From the NCBI GenBank assembly GCA_009841335.1, contig VXLY01000079.1:1-64000 (forward strand): a stretch of 64,000 nt of DNA, written 5' to 3'. The notes beneath the pieces were generated by a model. The model ran no database searches and was not told where the DNA came from. It saw only the letters and a program-made list of their open reading frames with translations. Shown here piece by piece: positions 38,282 to 48,885 of this stretch; positions within the stretch are counted from its first letter, which is position 1; each line of letters starts with the position of its first letter. Source of the stretch: Rhodothermaceae bacterium. GTDB taxonomy: Bacteria; Bacteroidota; Rhodothermia; Rhodothermales; Bin80. Position numbers and translations under genes: made by a program.

Positions 38282-39331
38282 TTACTGGCTTACTGTATCA
38301 TTGATGACCTGTAGCAGACTCGTCACCGGATCATGTGTATCGTGTGCGATCTCCCAAATCATTACACCAGGAAAACCATTCTCCACTATATACTGCGTCT
38401 TGTCGGCAATAGTCTGCCTACCGTTATAGTAGATGTTTTCGACTCGGTCCATTCCAGGAGCATTCGGATACCGCGCAGCAATATCTCGGTATGCAACACC
38501 TCTGCCTCCATTAACATCAAAATCTCTTCCATAAAACGGCAGGCCAAGGATTATCTTACCCGAGGGCCATTTACGGTAGTTGACCCAGTAGGCCAAACCG
38601 GTTGCAGAAGCATCTGACCCCGTCCCGATGGCTTGATCAAAGGAAGAATGGGGGCCAGGAGCAGACCATGGTCCAGAAAAGTCGTATCCCATCACGTGCA
38701 CGTAATCAACCAGGTGATACACTTCATCATAATGCCTGCCGAACCAGTCTCCGGGATAGACATCAAGTGATATTCCCCAGCTGTCCAGCTCGCTTCGGAG
38801 TTCTTTCATCAATGACATAAAGGCAACCTTTTCGGAGGCTATCGGAATATTGGCATCATCTTTATTCCATTCTTCCCAGTCAATATCAACCCCATCAAGG
38901 CAGTTTTCAGCCAAGTACTGCCTGACGGTACGAACAAAATTTCCGCGAGCACCTTCATTCGCGGCAAGAACAGGATAATTTGACGAACCTGCACCTCCGC
39001 CAACCGAAACATAGACCTCAACTCCATTTGCGTGGGCTGCCTGAACCAATGAGTCTAATCGGGAAAGATCTGCAACATTAATCGATCCGTCAGTTTCCGG
39101 TATCGCAAACGCATAGATCACACGCGTAAGCATATCCCACCTTATTTGGGATATGGGTAATACATCGTGCTTGTAGCCGGGATAAAAGCCAATAATCTGA
39201 TGCTCGGTGACCTTACGGTCAAAATCGCACGTCGAGAAAGGTTCTTCCTCAACAGCCGAGGTGCAGCCTGTTATCGCCAGGACAATAACACCAACAGTAC
39301 CAATGGATCTCATAACCGATATATATGACAA
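38282..39331 (-). CDS. Glycoside hydrolase family 18 lipoprotein (chitinase-like)
   Basis: Catalytic 'LDGVDIDWEEW' (DGxDxDxE), lipobox 'LAITGC', 'YAFAIPETDGSI', 'VHVMGYDFSGPW'. Confidence 0.94.
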   Translation of the reverse strand: MSYISVMRSIGTVGVIVLAITGCTSAVEEEPFSTCDFDRKVTEHQIIGFYPGYKHDVLPISQIRWDMLTRVIYAFAIPETDGSINVADLSRLDSLVQAAHANGVEVYVSVGGGAGSSNYPVLAANEGARGNFVRTVRQYLAENCLDGVDIDWEEWNKDDANIPIASEKVAFMSLMKELRSELDSWGISLDVYPGDWFGRHYDEVYHLVDYVHVMGYDFSGPWSAPGPHSSFDQAIGTGSDASATGLAYWVNYRKWPSGKIILGLPFYGRDFDVNGGRGVAYRDIAARYPNAPGMDRVENIYYNGRQTIADKTQYIVENGFPGVMIWEIAHDTHDPVTSLLQVINDTVSQ

Positions 39332-39432
39332 GGAGAGTTATGACCAAGTTTGAACATTGACTATATGTCCAGCCTACCGCCAACTACATGTCTGATCAAC
39401 TGGCATCTATCGCCAACTCAATCATACATCGC

Positions 39433-40038
39433 TTAGAAAAGCTGGTCAAAAAAACGGGGGAGTATGCCCGGTTCCAATGCAACTGCCAGAAGCAACCCAC
39501 CTATTGCGCCCCCCAGATGGGCCTCGTGAGCAATCCCAAATGATCTCCCACTTTTCATCGCATAAATGCTTCCAGCTACAAACAGGAATGCGAAAAGCAC
39601 CGCCGGGACGGGCAGCGCTGCAAAAATATAAATCAGATCATACGGAGCAAACAATACGTAGCAAAAGAGTACCCCACTTATGGCCCCACTCGCCCCAACC
39701 GCACTATACCCGCTATTGCCCCGATGCTGGAAATGTGTCAAGGCATGTGCACTCAAGAGCGACCCCATATACAATATCAGATAATCCGCGCTCCCCATAC
39801 GAGTCTCCAGTGCTGGCCCGAAGAAGTACAGTGTAATCGCATTGAAGGCCAGATGCGTGAGCGAAACATGCACAAAACCACCGGTGATATAGCGGTATGG
39901 CTCCTTTGACACTCGGGTCGGTCTAAATCCCAGACGATCAATCAACGTCGGGTCGGCAAAGAGCGCAAAACCGCTTACCATGACAATAGCAACGAGGAGC
40001 AATATCGTCACGGGTGAATCTGGTCCAAATAGCCCCAT
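39433..40038 (-). CDS. Rhomboid family intramembrane serine protease
   Basis: 'FVHVSLTHLAFNAITLYFFG', catalytic 'GASGAISGVLF', 'HEAHLGGAIGGLL'. Confidence 0.94.
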   Translation of the reverse strand: MGLFGPDSPVTILLLVAIVMVSGFALFADPTLIDRLGFRPTRVSKEPYRYITGGFVHVSLTHLAFNAITLYFFGPALETRMGSADYLILYMGSLLSAHALTHFQHRGNSGYSAVGASGAISGVLFCYVLFAPYDLIYIFAALPVPAVLFAFLFVAGSIYAMKSGRSFGIAHEAHLGGAIGGLLLAVALEPGILPRFFDQLF

Positions 40039-40041
40039 GAA

Positions 40042-40725
40042 TTAGATTTGTAGCAGGCTTCGGAAAAGCATCGCGCCGTCCCGACTGCCAAGAGCCTCTT
40101 CTGCCGCTCGCTCAGGGTGAGGCATCATGCCGAGCACGTTTCCAGCCCTGTTCACTATGCCCGCAATGTTGTTGGCGGATCCATTGGGGTTGGAATCCGG
40201 TGTGACCTCACCGGCCGGTGTCGTATACCGGAACACAACCTGTCCATTTCGCTCCAACTCTACCAACTCGGATGCCTCCGCGTAGTAGTTACCCTCACCA
40301 TGAGCGATAGGAATACGTAAAACCTGGCCCAACTCAGCATTACGTGTATAGGGTACGTCTGTGTTATCTATTCGTAGATGGACCCACGTACAGGCAAATC
40401 GAACGGACGCATTACGAAGCAATGCACCGGGCAAGAGCCCACATTCACACAGAACCTGAAAGCCATTGCAGATGCCCAAGACAAGGCCGCCGTGCTCTGC
40501 AAAGCGGACGACGCTGTCCATAATTAAAGAAAATCGGGCAACCGCTCCAGCCCGCAAGTAATCCCCATAGGAAAAACCGCCTGGCACAATAACGAGGTCA
40601 ACTGGAGGTAATTCCCGTTCCTTATGCCAGATAAACGTGGTTTCGAGACCAAAAACATGCCGTGCAACGTGGTAAGCGTCGTGGTCACAGTTTGAGCCCG
40701 GAAAAACAATGACGCCTACACGCAT
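40042..40725 (-). CDS. purQ: Phosphoribosylformylglycinamidine synthase subunit PurQ
   Basis: [19 protein letters not shown], '[17 protein letters not shown]', '[22 protein letters not shown]', 'MMPHPERA'. Start re-assigned to 40725. Confidence 0.97.
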   Translation of the reverse strand: MRVGVIVFPGSNCDHDAYHVARHVFGLETTFIWHKERELPPVDLVIVPGGFSYGDYLRAGAVARFSLIMDSVVRFAEHGGLVLGICNGFQVLCECGLLPGALLRNASVRFACTWVHLRIDNTDVPYTRNAELGQVLRIPIAHGEGNYYAEASELVELERNGQVVFRYTTPAGEVTPDSNPNGSANNIAGIVNRAGNVLGMMPHPERAAEEALGSRDGAMLFRSLLQI

Positions 40726-40736
40726 CAATTCTTGGA

Positions 40737-41324
40737 TTAGTCCTTTATGACTTCCAGTTCTAGAATGATCTCCACATTGTGTCCAACAATAAATCCTCCG
40801 GCCTCGGTCAATTGATCCCAAGATAGATTGAATTCCTTACGATTAATCACCGTGCGTGCCTCAAACCCGGCGCGCTCAGAATCCCCCATCTTGGTCGTTC
40901 CCAGAAACTCACTTTCCAACGCAACCGACTGGGTAACATCTCTGATCGTGAGATCTCCAACTAAATGAAAGTTGTTGCCTTCAATGTTGGTTACTTCTGT
41001 ACTGGTGAAGGTTATATTCGGAAACTCTTCAGCTCCGAAAAAATCATCCGAGCGCAAGTGGCCATCCCGACGCTCATTGCCGGTGTCAATACTGCCCGCT
41101 TCAATCGTAGCGCTGACCATCAGGGTACTCAAGTCAGTACCGTCCATCAGGATTTCTGCATCATAATCAACAAATTCACCCCGAACGTTGGAGATCCCCA
41201 AGTGACGTACCTTGAACCCAATGTTAGAGTGTACTGCGTCAATTGACCAAGACGAAGGTTCCTCAGTGGGTACCGAGAAAGCCAGCAGACAGAGCGAGAC
41301 GCAAAGGATTAAACGTGTTTTCAT
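40737..41324 (-). CDS. YceI family protein
   Basis: '[33 protein letters not shown]', '[23 protein letters not shown]'. Confidence 0.93.
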   Translation of the reverse strand: MKTRLILCVSLCLLAFSVPTEEPSSWSIDAVHSNIGFKVRHLGISNVRGEFVDYDAEILMDGTDLSTLMVSATIEAGSIDTGNERRDGHLRSDDFFGAEEFPNITFTSTEVTNIEGNNFHLVGDLTIRDVTQSVALESEFLGTTKMGDSERAGFEARTVINRKEFNLSWDQLTEAGGFIVGHNVEIILELEVIKD

Positions 41325-41475
41325 TTCCGCAAAGAAAAAATATTGGTTACTACAATCCGGCGGGTGAAACGTCATAGATCCCAGTAGGATTCCCGGAGCT
41401 TCCACCATCCCACCTCACGATTCAACATTTTTCCTCTAGAATCGTTTTTATCCGCCCTGTGTATTTTGGCCTCCG

Positions 41476-42351
41476 ATGATCCCACGTGAACTCTTCGCCA
41501 AAATTCGGCGAATCGAAATTCGTACTAAAGGCTTAGTTAACAACGTTTTTGGTGGAGAATACCACTCAGCCTTTAAGGGTCGTGGCATCGAATTCTCGGA
41601 AGTACGCCCCTATCAGTTTGGGGACGATATTAGAACGATTGACTGGAATGTGACTGCACGCACAGGAGACACGTTCGTCAAGATTTTTGAGGAAGAGCGA
41701 GAACAGACGCTGCTGCTTGTTGTGGATATCTCGGGCTCCAGTGATTTTGGCAGCCGTGACAAATTCAAACGGGAGATCGCCGCGGAAATCTGCGCAATCT
41801 TGGGATTCAGTGCCATTAAGAACAACGATAAGGTTGGCCTTTTGTTATTCTCTGATCAGGTTGAACTCTTTGTGCCCCCAAAAAGTGGACGACGGCATGT
41901 ACTACGCCTGATACGCGACCTGTTTGCGCACGAGCCCTGCTCGTCGGGCACGTCTATCCAGGCGGCATTGGATCATATCCTCCGCGTAATTAGACGGAGA
42001 TCAATCGTTCTACTGGTTAGTGACTTTCTGGACGAAGGCTTTGAAAAACCGCTGCGCATGGTCTCTCGCCGACATGACACCGTTGCTGTGCAGCTGCAGG
42101 ACCCCCGCGAAAAATCTCTCCCCTCCCTTGGACTGGTCACTCTGTTCGATCCAGAAACCCATCGGGCACAACTGCTGGATACGGGAAGTCGTGTGGTACG
42201 GAAAGCGTTTCGCCATTCTTCTCTGGACAGAAACACTCAACTTAAAGTACTTTTCCGGCGTGCCCGGGTTGACCACGTCGAAATCCAATGTGGCGAAGAC
42301 TTCGTTGACCCATTGGCAAAGTTCTTCCGTGCGCGTGCACAGATTGCCTGA
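41476..42351 (+). CDS. DUF58 domain protein (Bat operon)
   Basis: 'GEYHSAFKGRGIEFSEVRPYQFGDDIRTIDWNVTARTGDTFVKIFEEEREQTLLLVVD'. Confidence 0.96.
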   Translation: MIPRELFAKIRRIEIRTKGLVNNVFGGEYHSAFKGRGIEFSEVRPYQFGDDIRTIDWNVTARTGDTFVKIFEEEREQTLLLVVDISGSSDFGSRDKFKREIAAEICAILGFSAIKNNDKVGLLLFSDQVELFVPPKSGRRHVLRLIRDLFAHEPCSSGTSIQAALDHILRVIRRRSIVLLVSDFLDEGFEKPLRMVSRRHDTVAVQLQDPREKSLPSLGLVTLFDPETHRAQLLDTGSRVVRKAFRHSSLDRNTQLKVLFRRARVDHVEIQCGEDFVDPLAKFFRARAQIA

Positions 42352-43319
42352 TGAGGAGATTGTATTTGTGTGCTACACTTGCTACAGTAGCAACCCTTTT
42401 TGCTGAGGTCGGCACGCTTCAGGCCCAACGTGTGGAAGCCTATCTTTCTGAGGACAGCGTTACTGTGGGCGGTCGTTTTGCCCTTACGCTTGTGGCAATT
42501 CATGGGTTTGATGAGATGCCGTCATTCCCAAGCATGGATTCCGCTTTTGGTGATATTACTCCCGTCAGACTCATATCTGCCGGAACACGCCTATTGGACT
42601 CTGATGTGCGTTTGGACAGCGCCGTATACGAGGCAACCACCTTTGCCCTGGACACGGCCCGGTTGGCGCCACTCACCATCCGTTTCCCAGATAGTGACGT
42701 GACAGCCACAACACCGGCCCAAGAGTTGGTTGTGATATCCGTAGTTCCACAGGACGCCGCGGATATCCGGGGGTTGGCACCACCGGTTGGATTTGGGCGT
42801 CCAAATTGGCCATATGTCCTTTTGGGAATTGGCGTCCTGATTGCAGGTGCATTGATCTGGTACCTGATCTGGCGACACAAAAATCCAAAACCTCTTTACA
42901 TCAGTGAGCCCGAAGAGCGTGCGCCCCCCGACCCTGCAAAAGTTGCACTGGAGCGCCTACGCGCACTTGAAAATGCTCCCCTCGCTAAAAGAGCGCAGGT
43001 TGAAGCGTTTTACGTAGACTTATCGGACATACTTCGTACTTACATTGAGGACCGACTACACATGCCAGCCCTTGAATGTACAACCCGGGAACTAGTCCAG
43101 ATTCTGGTGGGCCCGAGCGTGCAGCATCAAGTGCCCTCCGGTATTCCAGAACAACTGGATCAGGTCCTTTCTCTTGCAGACTTAGTCAAATTTGCGGATG
43201 TGACTCCCGCTGTAAATGAGGGGCGATCTGTGCTGAAAGAAGCGGTAAAGATTGTCAACCGAGTTGAAGTCAAGTTTGACCAGCGTGCGGCCGCAGAAGA
43301 TTTTGTTAAAGTGAGCTGA
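42351..43319 (+). CDS. Bat-operon membrane protein (BatD-like small/DUF4381-like)
   Basis: Signal peptide, beta-rich ectodomain, one TM (YVLLGIGVLIAGALIWYLI), cytosolic helical tail. ATGA overlap with the DUF58 gene. Confidence 0.75.
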   Translation: MRRLYLCATLATVATLFAEVGTLQAQRVEAYLSEDSVTVGGRFALTLVAIHGFDEMPSFPSMDSAFGDITPVRLISAGTRLLDSDVRLDSAVYEATTFALDTARLAPLTIRFPDSDVTATTPAQELVVISVVPQDAADIRGLAPPVGFGRPNWPYVLLGIGVLIAGALIWYLIWRHKNPKPLYISEPEERAPPDPAKVALERLRALENAPLAKRAQVEAFYVDLSDILRTYIEDRLHMPALECTTRELVQILVGPSVQHQVPSGIPEQLDQVLSLADLVKFADVTPAVNEGRSVLKEAVKIVNRVEVKFDQRAAAEDFVKVS

Positions 43320-43324
43320 CTGTC

Positions 43325-44308
43325 ATGGAGTTTGCCCAACCGCAGTGGCTGTTTCTGCTGACTCTGGTCCCGCTCTACGGGCTCTTGCAATGGTTCCGCA
43401 GGCGAGGTACACCGGGCCTTACCTTTAGTAATCTGCGGGCCGCACATGATGCACCGCGCGGTCCGCGTGTCTATGCCATCGTTCTTCCCCCGTTACTGCG
43501 CATGGGAGCATTAGCCTTGTGCGTACTTGCACTTGCCCGTCCCCAGGTGCGCGAAGTAACACAGGAGCGCTATGCGGAAGGTGTTGATATCGTTCTGGTT
43601 CTGGATACCTCTACAAGCATGCGAGCCGAAGACTTTCGACCAAATCGATTCGAGGCAGCTCGTGAAGTAGCTTCTGAGTTTATCGCAGGGCGCATGTCAG
43701 ATCGGGTTGGGCTTATTGTGTTTGCGGCAAAAGCGTACACACAGGCTCCGCTCACGCTGGATTATGCGTTCCTGCAAAGTATGCTGGAGGAAGTCGAGGT
43801 CGGTAGCATCCAGGATGGCACTGCGATTGGTACTGCACTGGCCACCGCTGTCAATAGACTTAAGGATACCTCTGCGGAGAGCAAAGTTATCATTCTGCTT
43901 ACGGATGGACAAAATAACCGAGGCGAAATTGATCCAGTAACCGCTTCCGAGGTTGCTGCAACCCTCGGCGTACGTGTCTATGCGATCGGGGTCGGCACCT
44001 ATGGAGAGGCACCGTTCGTCTTTGACCGCCCTTTTGGTGGGAGACAACGTCAAATGGTCCCGGTGGAAATTGATGAGGACATGTTGCGTTCAATTGCACA
44101 GGGGACCGGAGGACAATATTTTCGAGCTACCGATGAGCGGGCACTCCGCGAAATCTATGAACAGATCGGCGATCTGGAGAAAAGCCAAATTGAAACACGT
44201 ATATATACAGACTATGAGGAACGGTACGCACGTTATCTATGGCCTGGGCTGCTTCTGATCCTGATTGAGGTTCTGTTGAAAACAACCCTGCTCCGTCGCT
44301 TTCCCTAA
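43325..44308 (+). CDS. batA: VWA domain protein BatA
   Basis: 'VDIVLVLDTSTSMRAEDFRPNRFEAAREVASEFI', MIDAS motif, flanking TMs. Confidence 0.93.
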   Translation: MEFAQPQWLFLLTLVPLYGLLQWFRRRGTPGLTFSNLRAAHDAPRGPRVYAIVLPPLLRMGALALCVLALARPQVREVTQERYAEGVDIVLVLDTSTSMRAEDFRPNRFEAAREVASEFIAGRMSDRVGLIVFAAKAYTQAPLTLDYAFLQSMLEEVEVGSIQDGTAIGTALATAVNRLKDTSAESKVIILLTDGQNNRGEIDPVTASEVAATLGVRVYAIGVGTYGEAPFVFDRPFGGRQRQMVPVEIDEDMLRSIAQGTGGQYFRATDERALREIYEQIGDLEKSQIETRIYTDYEERYARYLWPGLLLILIEVLLKTTLLRRFP

Positions 44309-45348
44309 TGGCTTGGCTTAATGAGTCATACTATTGGACTCTCTGGGCGGTCCCCCTGGTTATCGCGCTCAGTTTGTACGCGTCCTGGCGGCGACGGACA
44401 CTACAGGTGCGCTTTGGTGACATTCCACTCGTACGCAGGCTCTCCCAAAGCGTAAGCGGTCGTCGACGACGCTACAAGGCCTCAATCATCGCAGCAGCGG
44501 TTGGATTGCTGGCTATTTCGCTCGTTGGCCCCCAAGTGGGTACCCAACTGCGTGAAGTAAAGCGAGAAGGTATTGATCTGGTGATTGCATTGGATGTATC
44601 AGCGTCAATGCTGGCAGAGGATGTTGCACCAAACCGCTTGGGACGAGCACGCAACGAAATCAAGAAACTTCTGGGAGAGCTGCGTGGAGATAGAGTGGGG
44701 CTGGTAATCTTTGCGGGTGACGCATTCATCCAGTGTCCGCTAACCACCGACTACAGTGCTGTGCGACTATTCCTGGATGTTGCTAATCCGGACCTGTTGC
44801 CTACACCTGGCACAGACTTTAGTGAGGCACTTCGGATGGCTATCCAGGCCTTTGATGCTCCTTTACCTAGTATTGATACTGAGGCTACAAGATCAAAAGC
44901 TCTGCTGATTGTATCTGACGGTGAAAATCATGTTGCTGAACTGGAAGATATTCTGACCGCGGCACGCGACGAAGGAATCACGATTTTTGCAGCCGGCGTT
45001 GGTGAGGTGGAGGGAGCTCCAATTCCCGTATATGGTGCAAGCGGCCAACGTACTGGGTACAGACGAGACCTTGAAGGGCAAATAATCCACTCAAAGCTGG
45101 AAGAATCCAGCCTCAGGACCCTCAGCACAGATGGGGCCTATTTTCAGATCGGCCGTACATCCAGTGCGCTTTCCAGTGTTATTCCTGCACTCGAACGGTT
45201 GGATCAAGCTACACTGGCGGAGGAACAGTTTGAAGATTACGATCTCAAGTACCAGTGGCCCTTAGCATTTGCACTGCTGTTACTTTGTGTAGACGGCCTT
45301 ATTTCCGTCCGCCGAAGCTCTCGGGCTAACTCACAGGAAAATACCTGA
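44308..45348 (+). CDS. batB: VWA domain protein BatB
   Basis: 'IDLVIALDVSASMLAEDVAPNRLGRARNEIKKLL'. Overlaps batA by one base. Confidence 0.93.
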   Translation: MAWLNESYYWTLWAVPLVIALSLYASWRRRTLQVRFGDIPLVRRLSQSVSGRRRRYKASIIAAAVGLLAISLVGPQVGTQLREVKREGIDLVIALDVSASMLAEDVAPNRLGRARNEIKKLLGELRGDRVGLVIFAGDAFIQCPLTTDYSAVRLFLDVANPDLLPTPGTDFSEALRMAIQAFDAPLPSIDTEATRSKALLIVSDGENHVAELEDILTAARDEGITIFAAGVGEVEGAPIPVYGASGQRTGYRRDLEGQIIHSKLEESSLRTLSTDGAYFQIGRTSSALSSVIPALERLDQATLAEEQFEDYDLKYQWPLAFALLLLCVDGLISVRRSSRANSQENT

Positions 45349-45352
45349 CAAA

Positions 45353-46141
45353 ATGACCTTAGCAACCGTATTAAGCATTCTCTTGGCAAGTATCCAGATA
45401 ATCCCGATGGGCAATGCCAAGAAGCATGGTCGGAATGGTAATGATTCTCTGGAGCAGGGCCAGTACGAAGGAGCCGCTTTTGCGTATCAGGAGGGTCTCT
45501 CGTCCTACGAATCTGCTCCGGAAATAGACGAGACTTACTTCGGCCTTCAGAATAATCTGGGGCTTGCACTTCATCAAAACGGGGATTTTGGGGGAGCACA
45601 AAACGCGTTTTCGGAAGCACTTGCATATGCACCCTATGACCAGGCCAGGACTACCCCAGCGTACAATGCAGGAAACAATGCATTTAGGAACCAGCAGTTA
45701 GAGCAAGCCCTGGAGCATTATCGGGAAGCCTTGTTGGCAGACCCGGAGAACGAAGATGCTAGGTACAATTTTGAGTTTGTAAGCCGACAGCTGCAAGAGC
45801 AGCAGAATCAGCAGCAATCTGAAAGTGACGATCAGGAACAGCAGGAAGATCAGGATCAGCAGCAAGACCAAAACGATCAGGCGAACGAAAGCGATCAAGA
45901 ACAGGATGAGAATCAGACAGAGCAGGAGGAAAACCCTCAGGAGCAGGAGGAACAGTCTCAACAAGAGCAGCAGGAAGAACAACAGGAACAGGATCCGCAG
46001 CAAGAGCAGCAGCGCGAGACACCTTTGACCCGTGAGCAGGCTGAACGTATCCTGGAAGCACTGGAGAACGAAGAAGAAGAACTCTTGCGAGAAGTACAAA
46101 AAATGGAAGGACGCCCGAGGCGGGTTGCAAAAGACTGGTAA
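45353..46141 (+). CDS. batC: TPR protein BatC with Gln/Glu-rich tract
   Basis: TPR units then a long QQ/EE/DQ-rich stretch. Position between batB and batD. Confidence 0.88.
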   Translation: MTLATVLSILLASIQIIPMGNAKKHGRNGNDSLEQGQYEGAAFAYQEGLSSYESAPEIDETYFGLQNNLGLALHQNGDFGGAQNAFSEALAYAPYDQARTTPAYNAGNNAFRNQQLEQALEHYREALLADPENEDARYNFEFVSRQLQEQQNQQQSESDDQEQQEDQDQQQDQNDQANESDQEQDENQTEQEENPQEQEEQSQQEQQEEQQEQDPQQEQQRETPLTREQAERILEALENEEEELLREVQKMEGRPRRVAKDW

Positions 46142-46147
46142 TTTCTG

Positions 46148-47986
46148 ATGCGGCGTAGAATCTTATTGATCGGCCTTGCCAGTGCGTGTATTGTGTATTT
46201 GTCCCATTATTCGTTGGCACAAACCGTCAATGGTCTGGTCTCCTCGCCTACGATTGGTGCACAGGAAACGGTGGCGTATACACTGGAGATTTCCGGGACG
46301 AACGCCAGTGATATCGTCAATCCCAGCCCACCGGCTGCGGAGGGCCTGACACTAGTTTCCCCAAATGCATCAAGGGGTACTAACATGTCCATTGTTAATG
46401 GACGCGTCTCCAGGAGTGTAAGCTATACCTGGCACTATAGACCCGAGGAGGAAGGCAGCGCGCGCATCCTCGAGGCGAACGTAACGATTGGTGACTCCAC
46501 CTTCCATACATCACCGGTTACCGTAACCGTTGTGCCACAGGCGCAACGACCGAGTCCTCAACGAAGATCTCTCTTCGGTGGGTTCAGTTTGTTCGACAAT
46601 CCGCCTGATGCTCCACCGGAAGTGACCGAACGGGATATCTTCATTCGCGCAACCCAGAGCGATCGTGAGGTTTACCTGAATGAGCAGATAGCGATTGATT
46701 ATAAGCTGTATTTCCGGCCGGGTACAATGCCTCGTAACAGTCGCCAAGCAGACTCCTGGGATGCCGAAGGCTTTTGGCGGGAAGAGTTGGATCTCGCTAC
46801 GGCCCTCACGCCCAATATGGTCGTGGAAAATGGTATTCGCTATCAAGTCATTTCAATCCGGCGTATCGCCGTGTTCCCGACGCGAGCGGGAGAACTCACC
46901 ATTGATCCCCTCAAAATTTCGACAGAGGTTCAATCCCCAGACGCAGACCCATTCAACAGTCCTTTGTTTTCACAAAGATATTCAACGGTTGAGCGAGCTT
47001 CGCCCGTGATAAATATCACGTCCAACCCGCTGCCTCCTGGTGCACCCGATGGGTTCACAGGTGCTGTCGGACAGTACACACTCCGTGCCGCGCTGAGCCG
47101 CAATACACTTGAGGTCGGTGAAGCACTACAACTCACGCTGACGATTGACGGGACTGGTAATATTGCCCTGATTGAAGCCCCACAACCTGAAATACCGGGA
47201 ATTTTTGAAATCTATGACCCCGAGGTAAGTATTTCGAAAATGGGCACTAACACCTTAATCAGTGGAAGCAAAACCTTTACCTGGCTACTGATTCCACGTT
47301 CTAACGGCACCTTCCAGATTCCTCCGGTCAAGTTCGTTTACTTTGATCCTTCACTGGCACAGTATATCGTGCGATCGAGCGACCTCAATCCCATAACCGT
47401 AACCGGCACGGCCGCAGCGGCTTCTGCCACAACTGTGACGGCTTCGGGCTTTCCCTTTGATGATATTGCAGTGCTTAAGCGGGATCCTAACTGGGTAACT
47501 GCTACCCATACCCCACTCCACCGGGGTACATGGTTCTATTTGCTACTCCTGATTCCCGTGCTCGGTGTTGGCGTTACCGCTGTGGTGAGGCGGCGGACAA
47601 CCCGTCTTGCTACGGATACCGCCTGGGCCAGGAACCAACGTGCACATCCTCTCGCCCGCAAACATCTCAAGACCGCACGAAAGCGTCTAACAGAGGGAGA
47701 TCCTGATGCATTCTATGCAGCGCTTGAACAGTCTGTACTCGGTTTTGTCGGCAATCGGCTGAATGTCCACGAGCGTGGACTCACACGTGCACAACTTGCA
47801 GATCAATTAAACAAGGCCGGTATTCGCACTGAAAGACAACGCGAGTTGATCAAATTCTTGGATACTTGTGATGCCGCACGCTTTGCTCCCATCGCCGCCG
47901 CAACCAGCCAAATGGAGGAGCACTTCGCTCAAGGTAGCCGGATTTTGAGCACCATTGCCCGCGAACTAGAATCTGTGATCTCATGA
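46148..47986 (+). CDS. batD: BatD family protein
   Basis: 'FSLFDNPPDAPPEVTERDIFIRATQSDREVYLNEQIAIDYKLYFR', C-terminal TM and cytosolic helical region. Confidence 0.9.
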   Translation: MRRRILLIGLASACIVYLSHYSLAQTVNGLVSSPTIGAQETVAYTLEISGTNASDIVNPSPPAAEGLTLVSPNASRGTNMSIVNGRVSRSVSYTWHYRPEEEGSARILEANVTIGDSTFHTSPVTVTVVPQAQRPSPQRRSLFGGFSLFDNPPDAPPEVTERDIFIRATQSDREVYLNEQIAIDYKLYFRPGTMPRNSRQADSWDAEGFWREELDLATALTPNMVVENGIRYQVISIRRIAVFPTRAGELTIDPLKISTEVQSPDADPFNSPLFSQRYSTVERASPVINITSNPLPPGAPDGFTGAVGQYTLRAALSRNTLEVGEALQLTLTIDGTGNIALIEAPQPEIPGIFEIYDPEVSISKMGTNTLISGSKTFTWLLIPRSNGTFQIPPVKFVYFDPSLAQYIVRSSDLNPITVTGTAAAASATTVTASGFPFDDIAVLKRDPNWVTATHTPLHRGTWFYLLLLIPVLGVGVTAVVRRRTTRLATDTAWARNQRAHPLARKHLKTARKRLTEGDPDAFYAALEQSVLGFVGNRLNVHERGLTRAQLADQLNKAGIRTERQRELIKFLDTCDAARFAPIAAATSQMEEHFAQGSRILSTIARELESVIS

Positions 47987-48723
47987 GGCATTGTGCTCTG
48001 TTGTTTGCTCTGATTGCAAATGTCGCGTTTGCGAATGCACAGCAACTAGAAGATGCGCTTCATCTTTTTGACGAAGCTAACGGGCTTGTTGAGTCCGGGG
48101 CCTACGCAGAAGCCATTGGCCAGTACCACGCTGTTCTGGAAACCGGCTTTACGAGCGGTGCCCTGTACCATAACCTTGCCAGTGCATATTTCCGTCTAGA
48201 TGAGATTGGTGAAGCCGTCCGTTATTATGAGCTTGCGCGACGTCTACTGGGAGATGATCCACAACTCCTGCATAACATCCAGATTGTGGAAGCCAAGATT
48301 CAGAGTCCCTTCTCCGAGCTTCCTACGCCATTCTGGCGGGCTTGGTGGTACACTTTGTTCGGCCAATACAGTGCTCTGAGGTTTCTAATCTCAGGTCTGG
48401 GGTTTTACTTGATTGCCTGCCTGTTGTACGCTCACTACATTTGGTCACAGACGCGCAATAACTGGCACAGGCGTGCACGCGCAGGAGCGCTGGGAGTTGG
48501 CCTGTTACTTCTTTTGATCGCAGCACTGGTTTCCGGTGAGCGAAGTTCTATTCAAGGCGCCGCCATTATTGAATCCACAACGCTCGTCACGGAAACCGGA
48601 AGCATTGACGTACCCGAGGGAGTAAAGGTGTCGTTTATCGAAGAAACGGATCTCGGTGCAGAGGTAAGCTTGCCTAATGGGGTACGCGGTTACGTAGACG
48701 CAAGTGTTCTCGGATTCTTCTAG
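47983..48723 (+). CDS. batE: BatE: TPR and SH3-like protein
   Basis: 'FDEANGLVESGAYAEAIGQYHAVLETGFTSGALYHNLASAYFRLDEIGEAVRYYELARRL', TMs, C-terminal SH3-like segment. Confidence 0.87.
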   Translation: MRHCALLFALIANVAFANAQQLEDALHLFDEANGLVESGAYAEAIGQYHAVLETGFTSGALYHNLASAYFRLDEIGEAVRYYELARRLLGDDPQLLHNIQIVEAKIQSPFSELPTPFWRAWWYTLFGQYSALRFLISGLGFYLIACLLYAHYIWSQTRNNWHRRARAGALGVGLLLLLIAALVSGERSSIQGAAIIESTTLVTETGSIDVPEGVKVSFIEETDLGAEVSLPNGVRGYVDASVLGFF

Positions 48724-48885
48724 GTCCGATTGGAACCCCCAATCTTTCATCCGCCACGATTTGCGATAGAATTGCGCTCTCGAATGAATGTCTACAGATA
48801 ATCCAGGATACCGTGGTCAGTGTCTGTTCCGTAGAACCACTGACAAATCAAGCGTACCCAGAAGCCTCAGTATGTGCTCGAGAGG

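Noticed and set aside
45698-46220. ORFs on the minus strand and other frames over batC (leucine-rich 45698..46099, 45759..46220; + strand 45825..46028)
   Set aside because: They are by-products of the CAG/GAA-rich low-complexity coding sequence of batC.
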